Shown here: positions 37,040-45,444 of the stretch, piece after piece
How positions within the stretch are numbered: the stretch's first letter is position 1
Layout of the letters: each line of letters begins with the position of its first letter
Origin: a virus
Reading direction: 5' to 3' (one strand)
IMG/VR virus record: IMGVR_UViG_3300032046_000008
Span: 37,906-101,905 of that record
DNA length: 64,000 bases
The notes under the pieces: generated by a model
The model's database searches: none
What the model saw: only the letters and a program-made list of their open reading frames with translations
What the model was told of the DNA's origin: nothing
Position numbers and translations under genes: made by a program

Positions 37040-38283
37040 ATTCCTGTAACATCGATGACCTGTACTTTAGGCAGGGGCACTATAAATTTACCACCCGTCT
37101 TAAGAAAATTTGCTTCTCTTTCTACGAATTCATTGATGAAAGAATAAGGCAGTACGAGCATGTAATCTGGATTCTGTGCTCTAACGTACTCTTCATCGTA
37201 GATAGGAATTTCTGTCCCTATAGTAACTTTGCCATATTTGTCGGGATTCCTCTCAGCACAACCATCAATCAGGGTATGATCAAGGCCACAGAATTGTAGT
37301 ATAACTTGTCCCCGCGTAGAGGCTCCGTAAACATAGACAGATTTACCTTCAGATTTAATCTGCCTAACCAGTTTTGTAAGTTCGTAAGAGACATTCTGGG
37401 CATAAGCATAAAAATCTAGATACGTTTTGATATCAGTTAGACATGCCTTCTTCTCTCTCTTCTTTATATCCGCAATTCTGATTTTAGCCCCATCGAAAAC
37501 GATTCCCTTAACCCCCTTGTGTCTAATGTAGGACCGGAAGGAACCTCCATTCAAGTCATTAATTTCGACATCAACTATTTCTAAGTCATGTTTCTTGAGT
37601 AACTTCTCAAATACAGAGAAGGAGTAGTAGCCTTGATGCTCATGAGAAATATTATCAAAAGCCTTGTTCTCTATCATCGCGCAGAGGTAGTTTTGCTGAT
37701 CTATCCAGATGCCGTCTGGAGCCAATGAAGATTTAATATCCTCTAGGAATATGTCTGGATCTTCTAGGTCATAGAACATAGCACAACTTGTTATAATCTT
37801 GGCTACGTACCCTTTGTAAATGAAATAATCATTGTAGATTTTTAACCACTTTGTCTTCCTTAAGGATTCCGACCAGACATTGCGAGAAGGTTCAAACCCT
37901 ACTCTTTTAATGGTGTTGGGGTAAAATGCAGCCAGAGTGCCATCATTAGATCCTATATCTATAGCAACATCTCCCTCTGAATGATTCGCGAGGGCGAGAG
38001 CCTTTTCTACAACATCCTTCAGGGCTAGACGCATTGTGTCGTTGATTCCTGATTTATACCAATACGTGTCTCGTCCCCATATGTCTCCTCTGTATATAGA
38101 GTGCTCTAGCTGGACAAACTTGCAGTCTGCACACATTACAAGCGAGAGAGGACAGATAAGACCCTTCTTGCCATTCTCAGGAAGCGGAAAATCAAATAAC
38201 CACTGATCTCCTAAGGAGAAAAGATACTGAATATTGCTAGATTTGCAGCATCTGCATCTAGTGATTTCTTTATACGAATTCAT
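37036..38283 (-). CDS. Sugar C-methyltransferase (TylCIII/NovU-like)
   Basis: About 415 residues in the three-part layout of sugar C-methyltransferases: an N-terminal zinc-binding region (CRCCKSSN and CADCKF, residues about 8-60), a central SAM domain (VAIDIGSNDGTLAAFYP, then EPSRNVW), and a C-terminal domain with VYVYGASTRGQVILQF and PDYMLVLPYSFINEF. Such enzymes methylate keto-deoxysugars, which a PseB-like dehydratase in the same island could supply. Its codons look more AT-rich than those of its neighbours. ATG 38283 overlaps the previous stop. Confidence 0.85.
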   Translation of the reverse strand: MNSYKEITRCRCCKSSNIQYLFSLGDQWLFDFPLPENGKKGLICPLSLVMCADCKFVQLEHSIYRGDIWGRDTYWYKSGINDTMRLALKDVVEKALALANHSEGDVAIDIGSNDGTLAAFYPNTIKRVGFEPSRNVWSESLRKTKWLKIYNDYFIYKGYVAKIITSCAMFYDLEDPDIFLEDIKSSLAPDGIWIDQQNYLCAMIENKAFDNISHEHQGYYSFSVFEKLLKKHDLEIVDVEINDLNGGSFRSYIRHKGVKGIVFDGAKIRIADIKKREKKACLTDIKTYLDFYAYAQNVSYELTKLVRQIKSEGKSVYVYGASTRGQVILQFCGLDHTLIDGCAERNPDKYGKVTIGTEIPIYDEEYVRAQNPDYMLVLPYSFINEFVEREANFLKTGGKFIVPLPKVQVIDVTGI

Positions 38284-39170
38284 TCTGGCGCTGTCTTCCA
38301 ATCATATTCTCGTATATTCTGTCCCGTTGGCACCCCCGTAAGAGGATCAATCTTCGCAAAACTAAAATCCTCGTAGACATAGAGAGGTAAGCACGGCCCC
38401 CAAATCTTCACAATGTCTGCATCCCACATTTTGTAGACCGCCCACTGGTCGCCAGTGCCGAAGGTCTCACCCATCCATTTCATATAATCCGGCTTTAGCC
38501 GCGTTTGAGTTCCTAGATGTCTGCAGGATATGGGTGCAACCATATTGTGGAATCCTGCTGCAAGACTCTGAAGTCCAAGAGCAATATCATAATGATAATT
38601 GTGTGGACCATAACCCCCTGTGACCTTGAGCATTTTGCGCCGGAGAATCATAGCAAAGCCATCAGGCACAGCGATTGCTCGCGGTTCGCTAATTCTTGCG
38701 CCATGTTGTTCCGCGTCGATCATATTGCTCCAGCCTGTTCCTATGCCTGGATGCATACCGCCTCGACTACCATTAGCCATAACACCAGGGCAGCCGAAAA
38801 ATGATACCAGCCCGAGTTTAGGATCACTGGCAAAGAGTTTCAGAACCTCAGTATCCCAATCAGGTTGGAGGATCTGTACATCATTATGGAAAATAGCCAA
38901 AAGATCAGTGGTACAATTATCAACTATCAATTGCGAACCGACAGGTATGCCTACATTCTCATCACTCCGAATGTACTTCGGTTCGCCAATGCATCTACCT
39001 TCCCAGTAACTTTTCAAGTCATCAAATAGAAACTGCTTCATTGGTTTCTCAGAAGCATCGTCTAAGAAAATGAAATGATAAGGACCAGTTGTTGTTGTGA
39101 GCAAACTTGCCAAGATATCCTGCATCCCAGAGAATGCATTATGCACCATTGTTGCTATTGTTAAAGTCAA
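38280..39170 (-). CDS. GT2-like glycosyltransferase
   Basis: About 296 residues from TTG 39170, which overlaps the previous TGA as TTGA with GGGAGG 11 nt upstream. LTLTIATMVHNAF and FIFLDDAS with IFHNDVQI give the GT-A core; VTGGYGPHNYHYD lies in the acceptor half. Likely a single-sugar transferase. A longer frame to 39200 is less convincing. Confidence 0.7.
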   Translation of the reverse strand: MTLTIATMVHNAFSGMQDILASLLTTTTGPYHFIFLDDASEKPMKQFLFDDLKSYWEGRCIGEPKYIRSDENVGIPVGSQLIVDNCTTDLLAIFHNDVQILQPDWDTEVLKLFASDPKLGLVSFFGCPGVMANGSRGGMHPGIGTGWSNMIDAEQHGARISEPRAIAVPDGFAMILRRKMLKVTGGYGPHNYHYDIALGLQSLAAGFHNMVAPISCRHLGTQTRLKPDYMKWMGETFGTGDQWAVYKMWDADIVKIWGPCLPLYVYEDFSFAKIDPLTGVPTGQNIREYDWKTAPE

Positions 39171-39460
39171 CTCTTTCGTGGCCTCCCAACCTTGCCACAC
39201 CCTACAGTAATATTTTGTATTGTTTGAACACTAAGACCATAATGATCGGCAAGATTAGCGCAAGATTCTCCGGCCAGACGTGCCTCCCTTATCCCATCAT
39301 CCCTCTCGGCATGCTTTCTGGTAAGGCCGTTATAGATCGTCTCATGACTGTGTACATAACGGCAATCCGGGAACGGGCAGGTAAAGCAGTCCGAGTGATA
39401 CCTGCACCCCATATTCTTGTAAGCAGTCCGCTCGTGATAACCATTAGACGTCTTGGGCAT
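39167..39460 (-). CDS. Zinc-Cys + HTH small regulator, copy 1
   Basis: 97 residues. An N-terminal Cys motif (GC...DCFTCPFPDCRY) is followed by a basic linker and a helix-turn-helix (REARLAGESCANLADHYGLSVQTIQNI). The same architecture recurs at 44320-44634. Probably DNA-binding; targets unknown. It starts inside the end of the dehydratase gene (17-nt overlap). Confidence 0.7.
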   Translation of the reverse strand: MPKTSNGYHERTAYKNMGCRYHSDCFTCPFPDCRYVHSHETIYNGLTRKHAERDDGIREARLAGESCANLADHYGLSVQTIQNITVGCGKVGRPRKS

Positions 39461-40379
39461 CTATGATCATCTCTTGCATTTCGGATACTGTGATCCACCG
39501 AGCCGGAGAATGGCTAGCATAAGTCCACTGTTCACCTTCTGCTGGTGAGCCAGTTGGCAAAAGTTCGAAATAATCTCCCCGTTCTCGTATGCGCCCACTT
39601 TCTTCAAACTGCACTAATTCCTCGTGTTGTTTCTCTCCTGGTCTGGCCCCTACAACCTCAATAGCGTCTCCAGCAATGGCCTTCGCCAAATCGCCCATCT
39701 TCATAGCGCCACATTTTGGGATGCCAACAGATCCAGAGGGCAATTCAGCGATAGCCCAACAGATCAAATTAACTGCTTCATCTATCGACAACCAGAAACG
39801 GGTCATTAGGGGATCGGTAAGTAATACCTTACCTTGTTCAGCAAGTTGGCGCTGGAAGAGAGGAATGACACTGCCTGTGGAGCCGACAACATTACCATAG
39901 CGCACAGATATGAAGCGAGTCCTACCCCATCGCGAAGCCTCAGAGAAGAGCCTTTCGTCTAGCATCTTGGTGGCACCATATACGTTCACTGGACGAACAG
40001 CCTTGTCAGTAGATATGCCAACGACAGTATCTACACCTGCTCGCCATGCCGCCGTAGCAACAGTCTCGCTGCCATGCAGATTAACTGCGATGGCCTCAGC
40101 AACATTCTGTTCACCTTCAGGGACATACTTCATCGCGGCAGCATGGATTACTGTCTCGTGACCAGTCATAACTGCTTCTAGCCGGTCGCGATCTCTAATA
40201 TCGCCAAGAACACAATTCACATCGGGCCAGCGCCGATACAGTTCTTGATGTTTATGTTCATCACGACTGTATACAGTAAAACTACAAGGCCAATTCTCTT
40301 GGTGCGCAAGGCGCAGGATACCTCGCCCGAGGAAGCCCGCTCCGCCAGTAATCAAGATTTTTCCATCGAGCTTTGCCAT
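39444..40379 (-). CDS. PseB/CapD-like sugar-nucleotide 4,6-dehydratase
   Basis: 311 residues, extended SDR fold. NAD-binding ILITGGAGFLGRG, then ISTDKAVRPVNVYGATKML with the YxxxK catalytic pair, and VRYGNVVGSTGSVIPLF, diagnostic of the UDP-N-acetylglucosamine 4,6-dehydratase/5-epimerase group. It would convert a UDP-sugar to a 4-keto-6-deoxy form, the usual first step to rare deoxysugars. It is the island's only clear sugar-nucleotide enzyme, so other precursors must come from the host. Confidence 0.85.
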   Translation of the reverse strand: MAKLDGKILITGGAGFLGRGILRLAHQENWPCSFTVYSRDEHKHQELYRRWPDVNCVLGDIRDRDRLEAVMTGHETVIHAAAMKYVPEGEQNVAEAIAVNLHGSETVATAAWRAGVDTVVGISTDKAVRPVNVYGATKMLDERLFSEASRWGRTRFISVRYGNVVGSTGSVIPLFQRQLAEQGKVLLTDPLMTRFWLSIDEAVNLICWAIAELPSGSVGIPKCGAMKMGDLAKAIAGDAIEVVGARPGEKQHEELVQFEESGRIRERGDYFELLPTGSPAEGEQWTYASHSPARWITVSEMQEMIIDAQDV

Positions 40380-40435
40380 CCTGGTCTAACAGTGTGTGCT
40401 AGAAGCGGCTCGTCCCACCGCTGCTAGCCTCCGCT

Positions 40436-40600
40436 TTAATCGAGCACAGCGCCTGTCTTCGGATCACGGTTCAGATAAACTTGAACCGAACCATCCTTGC
40501 GCACAAACACTATCCACGACAGATCTTCGGGCTCTATCCAGCCAGCCCAACCGCCAGTCTGCTCTGGGTTAGAATAGCGCCCAACGCGGATATTACACAC
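40436..40600 (-). CDS. Small hypothetical protein, 54 aa
   Basis: GTG 40600 lies 8 nt after AAAGGAGG; an ATG at 40606 is only 2 nt from it and is less likely. The product is beta-rich and Trp-rich (CNIRVGRYSNPEQTGGW...DLSWIVFVRKDGS). No family recognised. It is the first gene after the capsid block, upstream of the glycan island. Confidence 0.6.
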   Translation of the reverse strand: MCNIRVGRYSNPEQTGGWAGWIEPEDLSWIVFVRKDGSVQVYLNRDPKTGAVLD

Positions 40601-40613
40601 TGCCATCACCTCC

Positions 40614-40697
40614 TTTCCTCAAAGACAAGGAGGGAAGACCTGACACAATCGCTGGCGGGGTATGCGTTGCTGCCAAGCCTTCCCTCCCTTTGCCTCC
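40614..40697 (-). terminator. Long imperfect inverted repeat after capsid block
   Basis: AAAGGGAGGGAAG and CTTCCCTCCTT face each other across about 40 nt, with CAAAG/CTTTG continuing the pairing at the outer ends. The structure lies between the 133-residue protein (stop at 40743) and the next ribosome site. No U-run follows, so a classical terminator is unsure; it could be an mRNA processing or attenuation structure separating head genes from the island. Confidence 0.35.
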
Positions 40698-40742
40698 TGC
40701 TAGAGACGGAAGTTCTCTCTCTTTGTTTTCTGACTTGCGAGA

Positions 40743-41144
40743 CTACTTAGTAGCAGTCCCTTGCAGTGTCTTAACCACCGCAGCGGCTACAGCAGCTGCT
40801 ATGGCATCCACAGAGACAGTGCTACCAACCGCCAGGTGTGCCACTTCATCCAGGTTCCACTGCCGATCAATGGCAATGTCGCTGTGTCGCACAGCCTGCT
40901 TGCTCACCATGTTGGCTGTTTCCACAGCATTCTGAAGCGACTGGTTGGCGATGGTCTGTCGAGCATTGTCAAACTGCTGAGCATCCGTTAGAAGTTTGTT
41001 GAAAATAATCCGCATCTCACGAATCGTCTCCAAAGACTCCTGCTGGAACTCATCATAGGTTCGCTTGACATTCGCAAACCAGGATTCATCCCGCCCAATC
41101 TCGAACTCCCGTTCCGTCTTGGGACCGCCACGAGTTTCGTCCAT
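40743..41144 (-). CDS. Helical head-region protein, 133 aa
   Basis: ATG 41144 with AGGAGG 6 nt upstream. A long amphipathic helix (residues about 20-95) is followed by a hydrophobic Ala/Val-rich stretch (VDAIAAAVAAAVVKTL). It comes directly after the major capsid gene, where decoration or fibre proteins are often encoded. The frame extends to 41204 but that part lacks a ribosome site. Confidence 0.6.
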   Translation of the reverse strand: MDETRGGPKTEREFEIGRDESWFANVKRTYDEFQQESLETIREMRIIFNKLLTDAQQFDNARQTIANQSLQNAVETANMVSKQAVRHSDIAIDRQWNLDEVAHLAVGSTVSVDAIAAAVAAAVVKTLQGTATK

Positions 41145-41220
41145 CTTACACCTCCTTAGGATGTATGGACTGTCTTCTTTGTCTGTCGGCCCCGCTAAAA
41201 CCACCAGACATTACCAACTG

Positions 41221-42696
41221 TTACTGCCTTGCATGGGCATCCGCCCAAGGAGTCCAAAAACTCGGACCGGGACGGCTTACACCGCCACCGTCAGAAAAAT
41301 ATGGAGAATCTGGGAAGGGCTCCCTCTCGTGCTGGAGCGGGCAGTACTCGACATGCTGTAGCCTGCCAGCAAGCCAAGGAGTCCGCAATACCAGGCGAGG
41401 CTCTATCTTAGTCTGCCAGACAACACATTGGTTGGTCTGCCGAGGCCAAGTCAGAAAAGCCCCTTCCACCCTACCTAACACCATGTTGCCGAGGGCCTGG
41501 GCAATGTCGGCATTCCCGTAGTCGAAGTACTCCAGGAACGTCACAGCCTGACCGCCAACCACCGACATCGGAATCATGTAGATATCAGAGCAGAAACAGC
41601 CCTCTGCGACGTCATGGTTGGTTGTAGCCGTGTCCTCGGTGATGCCGTCGTCAACCACAACCTGGATCTTCTCGCCATCAATCAAGAGATACTTGCCGGC
41701 CCGCATATCGTCGCGGAAATTGATGGCGTCCTGAGCACTTACCATCTCAAACGTGTTCGCCCCTGCAGTCATTGTGCAGCGGTAAGTCAAGTATGAGCAC
41801 GGCCAAATTGCCGTAATCTCATAGAAGAGCTGTGGTCGCATTGCCAGGACCCAACGTACTGGTATTACACCTGTACGCTCAGCCAGATCCTTTAGGTAGT
41901 GATACATCGCCGTGATAGCCCGGACCAAACCTGTTCCATTTGTGTCTATACTCTCGCAATGGAAATCCTTCAGATCGCTGTCCAGGCTAGGGCAGGAAAC
42001 ATGACTCTCAGCATCAACATGGCCTGTGTTGATCAGGACATCGAAGCCTGTCATCTCCTTGTAACCGCCACCGCCAGTATTGTTGACAGGGTTGCCAACC
42101 CAGAGCTGCCGAGAGAGCAGCCGATGGATACTTACATTGCGCTCCCAGAACTTTCGAGACACTTCATTCTGGAGCAAATCCGTTGGTGTGGCTGGACTCT
42201 CCGGCCCTGCCGAGAAGACACCAGACTGATATATCGGACTGCCGATGAGAGACAGATCCAAAGGATCAGCCCTGTCCACTCGCTGCCCAAGACGGTTCAA
42301 CTCGATCTCAGGAGTGGCTCGCTCATAACGGCCAAAGACCGATGTTATCAGACAGGACTTCATCAGGCCTGCGGTTGGAGCATCGTCACAAACACCACTC
42401 TTCTCACTTCCACTGTCGGCCCTCACACCTGTAATGGTGTAGTAAGTGGGGTTGATATATTTGTTAGGGGTTGCTGGCAGCTGCCCCAATATGCCACGAT
42501 TACCTACAATCGTATGAAAGACCGCAGGATCCACGCCAGGGAAGGTCAGATTCCCCCCTGGGCCATGGCTATAACCTACTGCTATTGGGGTGCCCGAGGC
42601 ATCGTGCTTAAAGCCGATACCCTGTGCCTTGAGCTTTTCAGTCAGCGCGGGGGCAAGGACCTCAGCCAGTGCCTCAAGCACAGCTTCTTTACTCAT
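41221..42696 (-). CDS. Major capsid protein (HK97-like)
   Basis: 491 residues directly after the protease/scaffold gene (8-nt overlap), the canonical place of the capsid gene. N-terminal helix (SKEAVLEALAEVLAPALTEKL), then a core that includes FWERNVSIHRLLSRQLW, RWVLAMRPQLFYEIT and a C-terminal beta region. Length is within the HK97 range if an N-terminal or insertion domain is present. Assignment is from synteny and general layout rather than a single motif. Confidence 0.8.
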   Translation of the reverse strand: MSKEAVLEALAEVLAPALTEKLKAQGIGFKHDASGTPIAVGYSHGPGGNLTFPGVDPAVFHTIVGNRGILGQLPATPNKYINPTYYTITGVRADSGSEKSGVCDDAPTAGLMKSCLITSVFGRYERATPEIELNRLGQRVDRADPLDLSLIGSPIYQSGVFSAGPESPATPTDLLQNEVSRKFWERNVSIHRLLSRQLWVGNPVNNTGGGGYKEMTGFDVLINTGHVDAESHVSCPSLDSDLKDFHCESIDTNGTGLVRAITAMYHYLKDLAERTGVIPVRWVLAMRPQLFYEITAIWPCSYLTYRCTMTAGANTFEMVSAQDAINFRDDMRAGKYLLIDGEKIQVVVDDGITEDTATTNHDVAEGCFCSDIYMIPMSVVGGQAVTFLEYFDYGNADIAQALGNMVLGRVEGAFLTWPRQTNQCVVWQTKIEPRLVLRTPWLAGRLQHVEYCPLQHEREPFPDSPYFSDGGGVSRPGPSFWTPWADAHARQ

Positions 42697-44227
42697 TCCG
42701 CCTACCTCCTACTGTAGCAAATAGATCATCGATGTAGGGAGCAGCGGGGCTCTTTTTCTCATCACCCTCGCCCTCCAACGCCGACTTAAGCGGGTCTGCC
42801 TTCTCGCCATCGAGCACGTTGTCGGGACTGCCCGATGCGGGAGAGCCAATTGGGCCTGCCTTTGCCTTGAAAGCATTGGCTATCTTCTCGTCATCACTCT
42901 TCTGGAGTCCAATAAGGGTAGTCTTCTGTCCCTCCTGCTCCTGCGAGAGAGTTTCGATGCGAGACTTCAAGCCCTCCTGGCCTTCCGATAGACCGGCAAC
43001 CTGGGACTGCACATTGGAGATGGCCTCGACTAGTGGTGCATTGGCCAACTTCACGGCCTCTGCTACTAGTTGTACCAGAGCTTCCTCAGAGCCTGTCCCA
43101 TCATCGGACTTCTTGGCCTCTTCCTCGGAGGGCTTCTCAGCCTCCTCTTCAGAGGTCTTCTCGTCCGAAGAGCTTACTTCTTCTTCCTTCTTGCCTGGCT
43201 GTGGATATCCATATCCCTCGGCACCCTTGATGGCATCACTGGCCTTGCCTAGCGCATCTGCCAATTGCTTCTTGAGACCTTCGTCAGCAACCTTGCCAAC
43301 AAGCATCTTCAAGGTGCCGATAGCCTCAAGCAGATCCCCAGCCTTTTTCTTGGGGATAGGATAATATTCCTCCGGAGGAGGCTTTGCCTTCTCCTCCTCT
43401 TCTTCCTTCGTCTTCTCGCCTTCTTCCTTGAAAGCTACCGAGCCCTCTAGAGCTTTGGTCTCATCTTCAGCTCCCATTATTACCTCCTCGGCTAGATCTT
43501 TACCTAAGACCTGCGTCAGAAAATCCTTTTTCTTGTTATCTAATGGCAACGTTTTACCTCCTGTGGGTAAGAATTGTGTCCATCTATTTGCGGCTGCCTC
43601 TGTTGGACAAACAGAGCGTTCAAATATCTGCAACCATTCATAGACCTTGTCGGCCTCATCTCCCTTTCGGAATTTGAAGCCAATACTCACACCAAACTTT
43701 TCGTCTGTGTTCTGGAGAAAGAATTCCTCTGCCTTCTCCCCCACTGGTGTATTATCAAATGTCCCTGATTCGACAAGGAAGCGACCGACTACACCTTGAA
43801 AGTCGCAGGTTCCAACATCTGCCCCTGGCACGTGGTAGAGGCGCAATGGTCCATGCCCGCCAAGTTGATCTGCCTCTTTGACCGCTTCCTCCAGAGACTT
43901 TGTGGTGAAGATCTCGCCTTCGCGATCTTTGAAGGCATTTGAGGAGAAAGAGAGCCAACGGCTGCCAACCTTTGTAGCAAAGACACGAAAACCAGTTCCT
44001 AAAGAGAACTGTTCCTTAAGCCAAGTCACACTCTCGCTCTCTTTAGTCTCCATGTCTTCATAAGAGGCCCAGGAGAAGAGAGACTTGAGTTCCTCCAGAA
44101 GCCCCTTGACTTTCTCAACCCAACCTCTGTTCAGTCGGCGACCAACTTTGTCGCCCTCTATAACAGGAGAGGATGCATCTAGGGCATCCTCTTCCCACAA
44201 CCATTCTCCCTCTTCATTTGTAGGCAT
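42689..44227 (-). CDS. Prohead protease fused to scaffold
   Basis: 512 residues. About 70-235 is a protease domain of XkdF/S78 style: SSNAFKDREGEIF, RLYHVPG with a candidate catalytic His, and FGVSIGFKF with a candidate Ser. About 255-480 is highly charged, Glu/Lys-rich and coiled-coil (GLSEGQEGLKSRIETLSQE), as in internal scaffolds that the protease destroys during maturation. The end is low complexity. Its likely additional substrates are the FNP-motif proteins, but this is inference. Confidence 0.8.
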   Translation of the reverse strand: MPTNEEGEWLWEEDALDASSPVIEGDKVGRRLNRGWVEKVKGLLEELKSLFSWASYEDMETKESESVTWLKEQFSLGTGFRVFATKVGSRWLSFSSNAFKDREGEIFTTKSLEEAVKEADQLGGHGPLRLYHVPGADVGTCDFQGVVGRFLVESGTFDNTPVGEKAEEFFLQNTDEKFGVSIGFKFRKGDEADKVYEWLQIFERSVCPTEAAANRWTQFLPTGGKTLPLDNKKKDFLTQVLGKDLAEEVIMGAEDETKALEGSVAFKEEGEKTKEEEEEKAKPPPEEYYPIPKKKAGDLLEAIGTLKMLVGKVADEGLKKQLADALGKASDAIKGAEGYGYPQPGKKEEEVSSSDEKTSEEEAEKPSEEEAKKSDDGTGSEEALVQLVAEAVKLANAPLVEAISNVQSQVAGLSEGQEGLKSRIETLSQEQEGQKTTLIGLQKSDDEKIANAFKAKAGPIGSPASGSPDNVLDGEKADPLKSALEGEGDEKKSPAAPYIDDLFATVGGRRNE

Positions 44228-44319
44228 TGCCTATTACCTCATGGACTTTTTCCTCGCCTTGTGTGAATTATACCCTTAAACTTCCAGAAGCAAAAATAGG
44301 ACGGCGCTTACTACCACGG

Positions 44320-44634
44320 TCACTGCAGAACAACACCTCCCTCCCCACCATTTCGCCCTTCCGCCATAATACGAACAAATTGCCGTCTTGAGATTCCAAA
44401 CTGAGATAACAATTGCTCGGTCGATGCCCCTTGCCGCCTAAGCATCCGTATCTCTTCATTCCTTCGATAAATTTGTTTCGCAGGAGACCGAGGAGATTCC
44501 TCATCATAGCGACACTTTGGAAGAGGGCACTCTAGACATCTGGAAAACAAATCACAACCTGTATCTTGGTATCCACGATCATCTGGAAACTTATCGATGC
44601 GCGGCATCGCTAGCGAGGACTTAGGCATCGCCAT
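44320..44634 (-). CDS. Zinc-Cys + HTH small regulator, copy 2
   Basis: 104 residues. GCDLFSRCLECPLPKCRYDE gives the four-Cys motif, followed by RRNEEIRMLRRQG and an HTH (TEQLLSQFGISRRQFVRI). It is a paralogue of 39167-39460 in the same order, with conserved Cys spacing and HTH. The two genes flank the capsid block, one on each side, which suggests module-linked regulators. Confidence 0.7.
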   Translation of the reverse strand: MAMPKSSLAMPRIDKFPDDRGYQDTGCDLFSRCLECPLPKCRYDEESPRSPAKQIYRRNEEIRMLRRQGASTEQLLSQFGISRRQFVRIMAEGRNGGEGGVVLQ

Positions 44635-44646
44635 AGAAATGTATCC

Positions 44647-45444
44647 TTATCCTGCGGGTTTGCCTGTTTCTGTGTTATACAAAACAGGTTTTCCTTTACC
44701 ATCACCCCAGACCAAATACCGTTGACCTTTTGATTTTAATTCCTGTAGAACATCTTCTAATTTATGAGCAGAAGTATAACTTTCTTGTGATTGCGGCCGA
44801 TCCAGTAACCATACCCTCCTGACGCCTACAGGAGCATATTCTACTAAGAAACGTCCCTTCAATTTGTTCCCATGAAGGAAAATTTCAAAAAGGTGTTGTC
44901 TCGCCGCTCCCAACTTGTAAGTGCCTGTATCAATAGCAAAAAACTTACTGTAAGATTGACTGGTAGCTCCTACTCCACCTGGCTCGGAGACATAAGGTTT
45001 GCCCACGCCGACGCGTAGCCACTCCTTGGGCTGGGGCAACTTCGGTACAGCCTGGAGATTATCATCTGCTGGCAAACTGCAAAGACGACAGCCACCAGCC
45101 TTGCGCACATTCTCGGTTGTACCAGTAAACGCCGACCATCCCCAGAGAGCCTTTGGGCCTTCCAGCCGCAGGTCTTCATGCAGACTATGATCTGTCTGTA
45201 GTAATTGCTCTTCTGAGAACTTGGACTCCTCTTCGCTCAAACCACGCCAGTGATGATGCAACACAAAGCGCCCACCACCAGCAGATATCGGCAATAGTTC
45301 CTGCCAGTTCTCTTTCCATTCTGTTTCAGCTGTTCCTCCTCTTGTCTCGCCACCTTCTTCTCCTGCCTTGGCATATTCATTCTTAGACAATTGCATTTTC
45401 TCAACTTGAAATTTCTCGGCGATCCAATCTATAAACGTTCTCAT
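44647..45444 (-). CDS. LigD 3'-phosphoesterase-like protein
   Basis: 265 residues. RFVLHHHW and HEDLRLEGPKALWGW match the LigD phosphoesterase signature (FV.H.H, H..LRLE.....W), and GRFLVEYAPVGVRRVWLLD matches its last strands. That domain trims 3' ends in bacterial end joining. A Cys pair (CRLC) and a small C-terminal domain with YLVWGDGKG are added. ATGA overlap with the polyprotein, which carries a ligase domain, suggests a shared DNA- or RNA-end function. Activity is unproven. Confidence 0.65.
   Translation of the reverse strand: MRTFIDWIAEKFQVEKMQLSKNEYAKAGEEGGETRGGTAETEWKENWQELLPISAGGGRFVLHHHWRGLSEEESKFSEEQLLQTDHSLHEDLRLEGPKALWGWSAFTGTTENVRKAGGCRLCSLPADDNLQAVPKLPQPKEWLRVGVGKPYVSEPGGVGATSQSYSKFFAIDTGTYKLGAARQHLFEIFLHGNKLKGRFLVEYAPVGVRRVWLLDRPQSQESYTSAHKLEDVLQELKSKGQRYLVWGDGKGKPVLYNTETGKPAG

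Noticed and set aside
1403-40745. TAG reassignment as genetic code of the phage
   Set aside because: TAG ends many genes with correct ribosome sites or overlaps directly after it (for example 9576, 23277, 26101, 36272), so it is a normal stop here.
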